In this document: in pieces, positions 62,073-64,000 of the stretch
Numbering within the stretch: the first letter of the stretch is position 1
Layout: each line of letters starts with the position of its first letter
Source of the DNA: Methylomicrobium sp.
GTDB lineage: Bacteria > Pseudomonadota > Gammaproteobacteria > Methylococcales > Methylomonadaceae
NCBI GenBank assembly: GCA_018333785.1
Contig: JAGXSU010000089.1
Coordinates: 1 to 64,000, forward strand
DNA: 64,000 nt
Direction of reading: 5' to 3'
Notes under the pieces: generated by a model
Seen by the model: only the letters and a program-made list of their open reading frames with translations
Database searches by the model: none
Told to the model about the DNA's origin: nothing
Program-made: the position numbers and the translations under genes

Positions 62073-64000
62073 ATGCATTCCAAAAAATTCACCAGCAGTA
62101 AACCGGCAGCCAATATTACCAAGCTTTCTCCCTTAGGATTAGAGAGCAAGCATCTGGTAGCGGATTTCAAGAGGTACTATGGCCATCGCTTAGGCAGAGA
62201 TGAAAACTGCAGGTCGCCTTATTATGCTTATGAAGCGCTAGCGCTGGCGATCAGTGATCGTCTCATCGAGCGGTGGAAAGCGACCTACAACGCTTATAAA
62301 AAGGAAGACTGTAAAAGAGCGTTTTATTTGTCGATGGAATTCTTGATGGGCCGGACTCTCAGCAATGCAATGCTTAATCTGGGTGTCACCGATGTTGCAA
62401 AAAGTGCGATGTATGAACTCGGACTGGAAATCGAGGAGCTCATTGACAGCGAACCTGATGCGGGCTTGGGAAATGGCGGTCTTGGGCGATTAGCCGCTTG
62501 TTTCATTGATAGCTGCGCGACTCTTCAATTGCCGGTTACAGGCTATGGTTTGCGCTATGAATACGGCATGTTCAGCCAGACGCTGGTCAATGGTGAGCAA
62601 GTTGAAAAACCGGACCATTGGTTGCGCAATGGCAATATTTGGGAGATAGAAAGACCTGAATATGCGCATAGAATCAAGTTTGGCGGGCACACTGAATCAC
62701 ATATTGATGAGCGCGGAAAAAAAAGGGTCTGCTGGATAGATACGCATGATGTGCTTGCGGTCCCTTTTGATACTCCGATTCCCGGTTATAAAAATGGAAC
62801 AGTCAATACTTTGCGCTTATGGAAAGCGACAGCAACTGAAGAATTTGATTTGCAGGAATTTAATGCGGGCGATTATGCCGAATCGGTTGCTGCAAAAAAT
62901 ACCGCTGAAAACATTACCATGGTGCTCTATCCGAATGATGCCAATGAAAACGGCAAAGCTCTCCGATTGCGCCAGCAATATCTTTTGGCTTCAGCCAGCT
63001 TGCAGGATGTCATAGCCAATTGGGTAGGGCGGCATGGCAATGATTTTTCTCAATTTGCTGAAAAGAACTGCTTCCAGCTCAACGATACTCATCCCAGCAT
63101 AGCGGTTGCAGAATTAATGCGCCTGTTGATCGATATTCATGGTTTGGATTGGGATGCTGCCTGGAAAATCACTCGAAATACGATGGCTTACACCAACCAT
63201 ACGCTGCTGCCGGAGGCTCTGGAGCGGTGGTCTGTTAGTTTGTTCGAAAGTTTATTGCCTCGCTTGCTGGAAATCATTTACGAAATCAATTCTCATTTTA
63301 TAGCTGAAGTTTCAGTGCATTGGCCCGGTGACCATGAGCGCATGAGGCGGATGTCATTGATTGAGGAAGGTAACGAAAAACAAGTCAGAATGGCATACCT
63401 GGCAATAGTGGGCAGCTATTCTGTCAACGGTGTTGCGGAACTTCATTCAAAGCTGCTGCAGGAAGGTCTTTTCAGAGACTTCTACGAATTATGGCCTCAT
63501 AAGTTCAATAATAAAACTAACGGTGTGACCCCAAGGCGCTGGTTGGCGGCTTGTAATCCGGATTTGGCCAAGCTGATTTCTGAAACCATTGGCGATGGCT
63601 GGTTGATTGATTTATCTCAGCTTGAAAAGCTCAAGCCGTATGCGGACGATCCAAAATTCAGAGAGAAATGGTACAACATCAAGCAAGAATGCAAAAGCAA
63701 GCTGGTTGAATATAAAAGAGCCGAGATGGGCGTTGATTTAAGCACGGATGCCTTGTTTGATGTTCAGGTTAAGCGCATTCACGAGTACAAGCGTCAATTA
63801 CTTAATGTGTTGCATGTCATCCATCTGTATGACCGGATCAAGCGCGGAGAAACCAAAAACTGGACTAATCGCTGTGTGCTTATCGGCGGAAAAGCGGCGC
63901 CCGGCTATTACATGGCCAAAAAAACCATTAAATTTATCAATAACGTTGCTGATGTCATCAATAATGACCCTGATGTAGGCGATAAATTGAAGCTGGTGTT
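62073..64000 (+). CDS. glgP: Glycogen/maltodextrin phosphorylase (partial, cut by window end)
   Basis: This enzyme releases glucose 1-phosphate from alpha-1,4-glucans using pyridoxal phosphate. About 642 residues are visible, with FYLSMEFLMGRTLSNAMLNLG, DAGLGNGGLGRLAACFIDS (near 130-148), GYGLRYEYGMFSQ, QLNDTHPSIAVAELMRLL, TNHTLLPEALERWS, NNKTNGVTPRRWL and FDVQVKRIHEYKRQLLN, then GKAAPGYYMAK. The lysine that binds the cofactor lies beyond the window. ATG 62073 is the best start; no upstream start fits. The sequence matches the long GH/GT35 type. Confidence 0.95.
   Translation, partial: MHSKKFTSSKPAANITKLSPLGLESKHLVADFKRYYGHRLGRDENCRSPYYAYEALALAISDRLIERWKATYNAYKKEDCKRAFYLSMEFLMGRTLSNAMLNLGVTDVAKSAMYELGLEIEELIDSEPDAGLGNGGLGRLAACFIDSCATLQLPVTGYGLRYEYGMFSQTLVNGEQVEKPDHWLRNGNIWEIERPEYAHRIKFGGHTESHIDERGKKRVCWIDTHDVLAVPFDTPIPGYKNGTVNTLRLWKATATEEFDLQEFNAGDYAESVAAKNTAENITMVLYPNDANENGKALRLRQQYLLASASLQDVIANWVGRHGNDFSQFAEKNCFQLNDTHPSIAVAELMRLLIDIHGLDWDAAWKITRNTMAYTNHTLLPEALERWSVSLFESLLPRLLEIIYEINSHFIAEVSVHWPGDHERMRRMSLIEEGNEKQVRMAYLAIVGSYSVNGVAELHSKLLQEGLFRDFYELWPHKFNNKTNGVTPRRWLAACNPDLAKLISETIGDGWLIDLSQLEKLKPYADDPKFREKWYNIKQECKSKLVEYKRAEMGVDLSTDALFDVQVKRIHEYKRQLLNVLHVIHLYDRIKRGETKNWTNRCVLIGGKAAPGYYMAKKTIKFINNVADVINNDPDVGDKLKLV

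Noticed and set aside
1-64000. CRISPR array, prophage, restriction or toxin-antitoxin system
   Set aside because: No regularly spaced direct repeats, phage structural genes or defence gene families were seen; the window is dominated by core genes.

Overview
The window reads as chromosomal core sequence of a gammaproteobacterium. The block from rpoE to pdxJ, the ffh-rpsP-rimM-trmD-rplS block, the rsmI/lpoA-yraN-diaA divergon and the mraZ-to-lpxC division and cell-wall cluster all follow the classical gammaproteobacterial order. The moderate base composition, many long non-coding gaps and dispersed palindromic repeats would suit a methanotroph of the Methylococcales. That is only an impression, because no methane-oxidation gene is present.

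Layout. 1-213: tail of a transposase. 975-3530: flagellin gene, then fliS and a fliT-like gene, without fliD or flaG. 3527-8188: a ypjD-like gene, ffh, and the rpsP-rimM-trmD-rplS operon closed by a strong terminator. 8231-12072: ogt, xerD, an lpxA-family gene and a convergent nadB. 12179-22840: rpoE under an apparent sigma-E promoter, rseA, rseB, a degP/mucD protease, lepA, lepB, a DUF4845 gene, rnc, era, recO, pdxJ and a PP2C phosphatase. Compared with E. coli, degP takes the place of rseC and the phosphatase takes that of acpS. 22871-24568 (minus): a sigma-54 activator without a sensor domain and a TauE/SafE-like membrane protein. 24569-25089: a gap with a perfect inverted repeat and a nested palindromic repeat element. 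25090-30217: pyrF, an AEC permease, a CinA-like protein with a decayed C-terminal domain, uup and tRNA-Ser(GGA). 30656-33573: cmoA overlapped by an isoprenylcysteine-methyltransferase-like gene, then ybjQ and a Sel1 protein. 33640-37801: diaA, yraN and lpoA (minus), rsmI and rnpB (plus).

38065-56779 is an intact dcw cluster: mraZ, rsmH, ftsL, ftsI, murE, murF, mraY, murD, ftsW, murG, murC, murB, ddl, ftsQ, ftsA, ftsZ, lpxC. Most junctions overlap or abut, so it is probably one long transcriptional unit from a good sigma-70 promoter. dciA (minus), a cold-shock gene, a 1.3-kb gap with a 54-codon membrane ORF, secA, and a glycogen phosphorylase gene cut by the window end complete the region.

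The genes form coherent groups: envelope stress response and protein export (rpoE-rseAB-degP, lepB, secA), translation and RNA maturation (ffh, rpsP, rimM, trmD, rplS, lepA, rnc, era, rnpB, rsmI, cmoA), and wall synthesis with division (dcw, lpoA). I did not find a clear new defence or biosynthetic system. The less ordinary items are the nested repeat at 24887-25029, the inverted repeat upstream of the SafE-like gene, the cmoA/methyltransferase pair, the CinA-like protein that has lost its PncC signature, the flagellin region without fliD, and the small membrane ORF at 58382.
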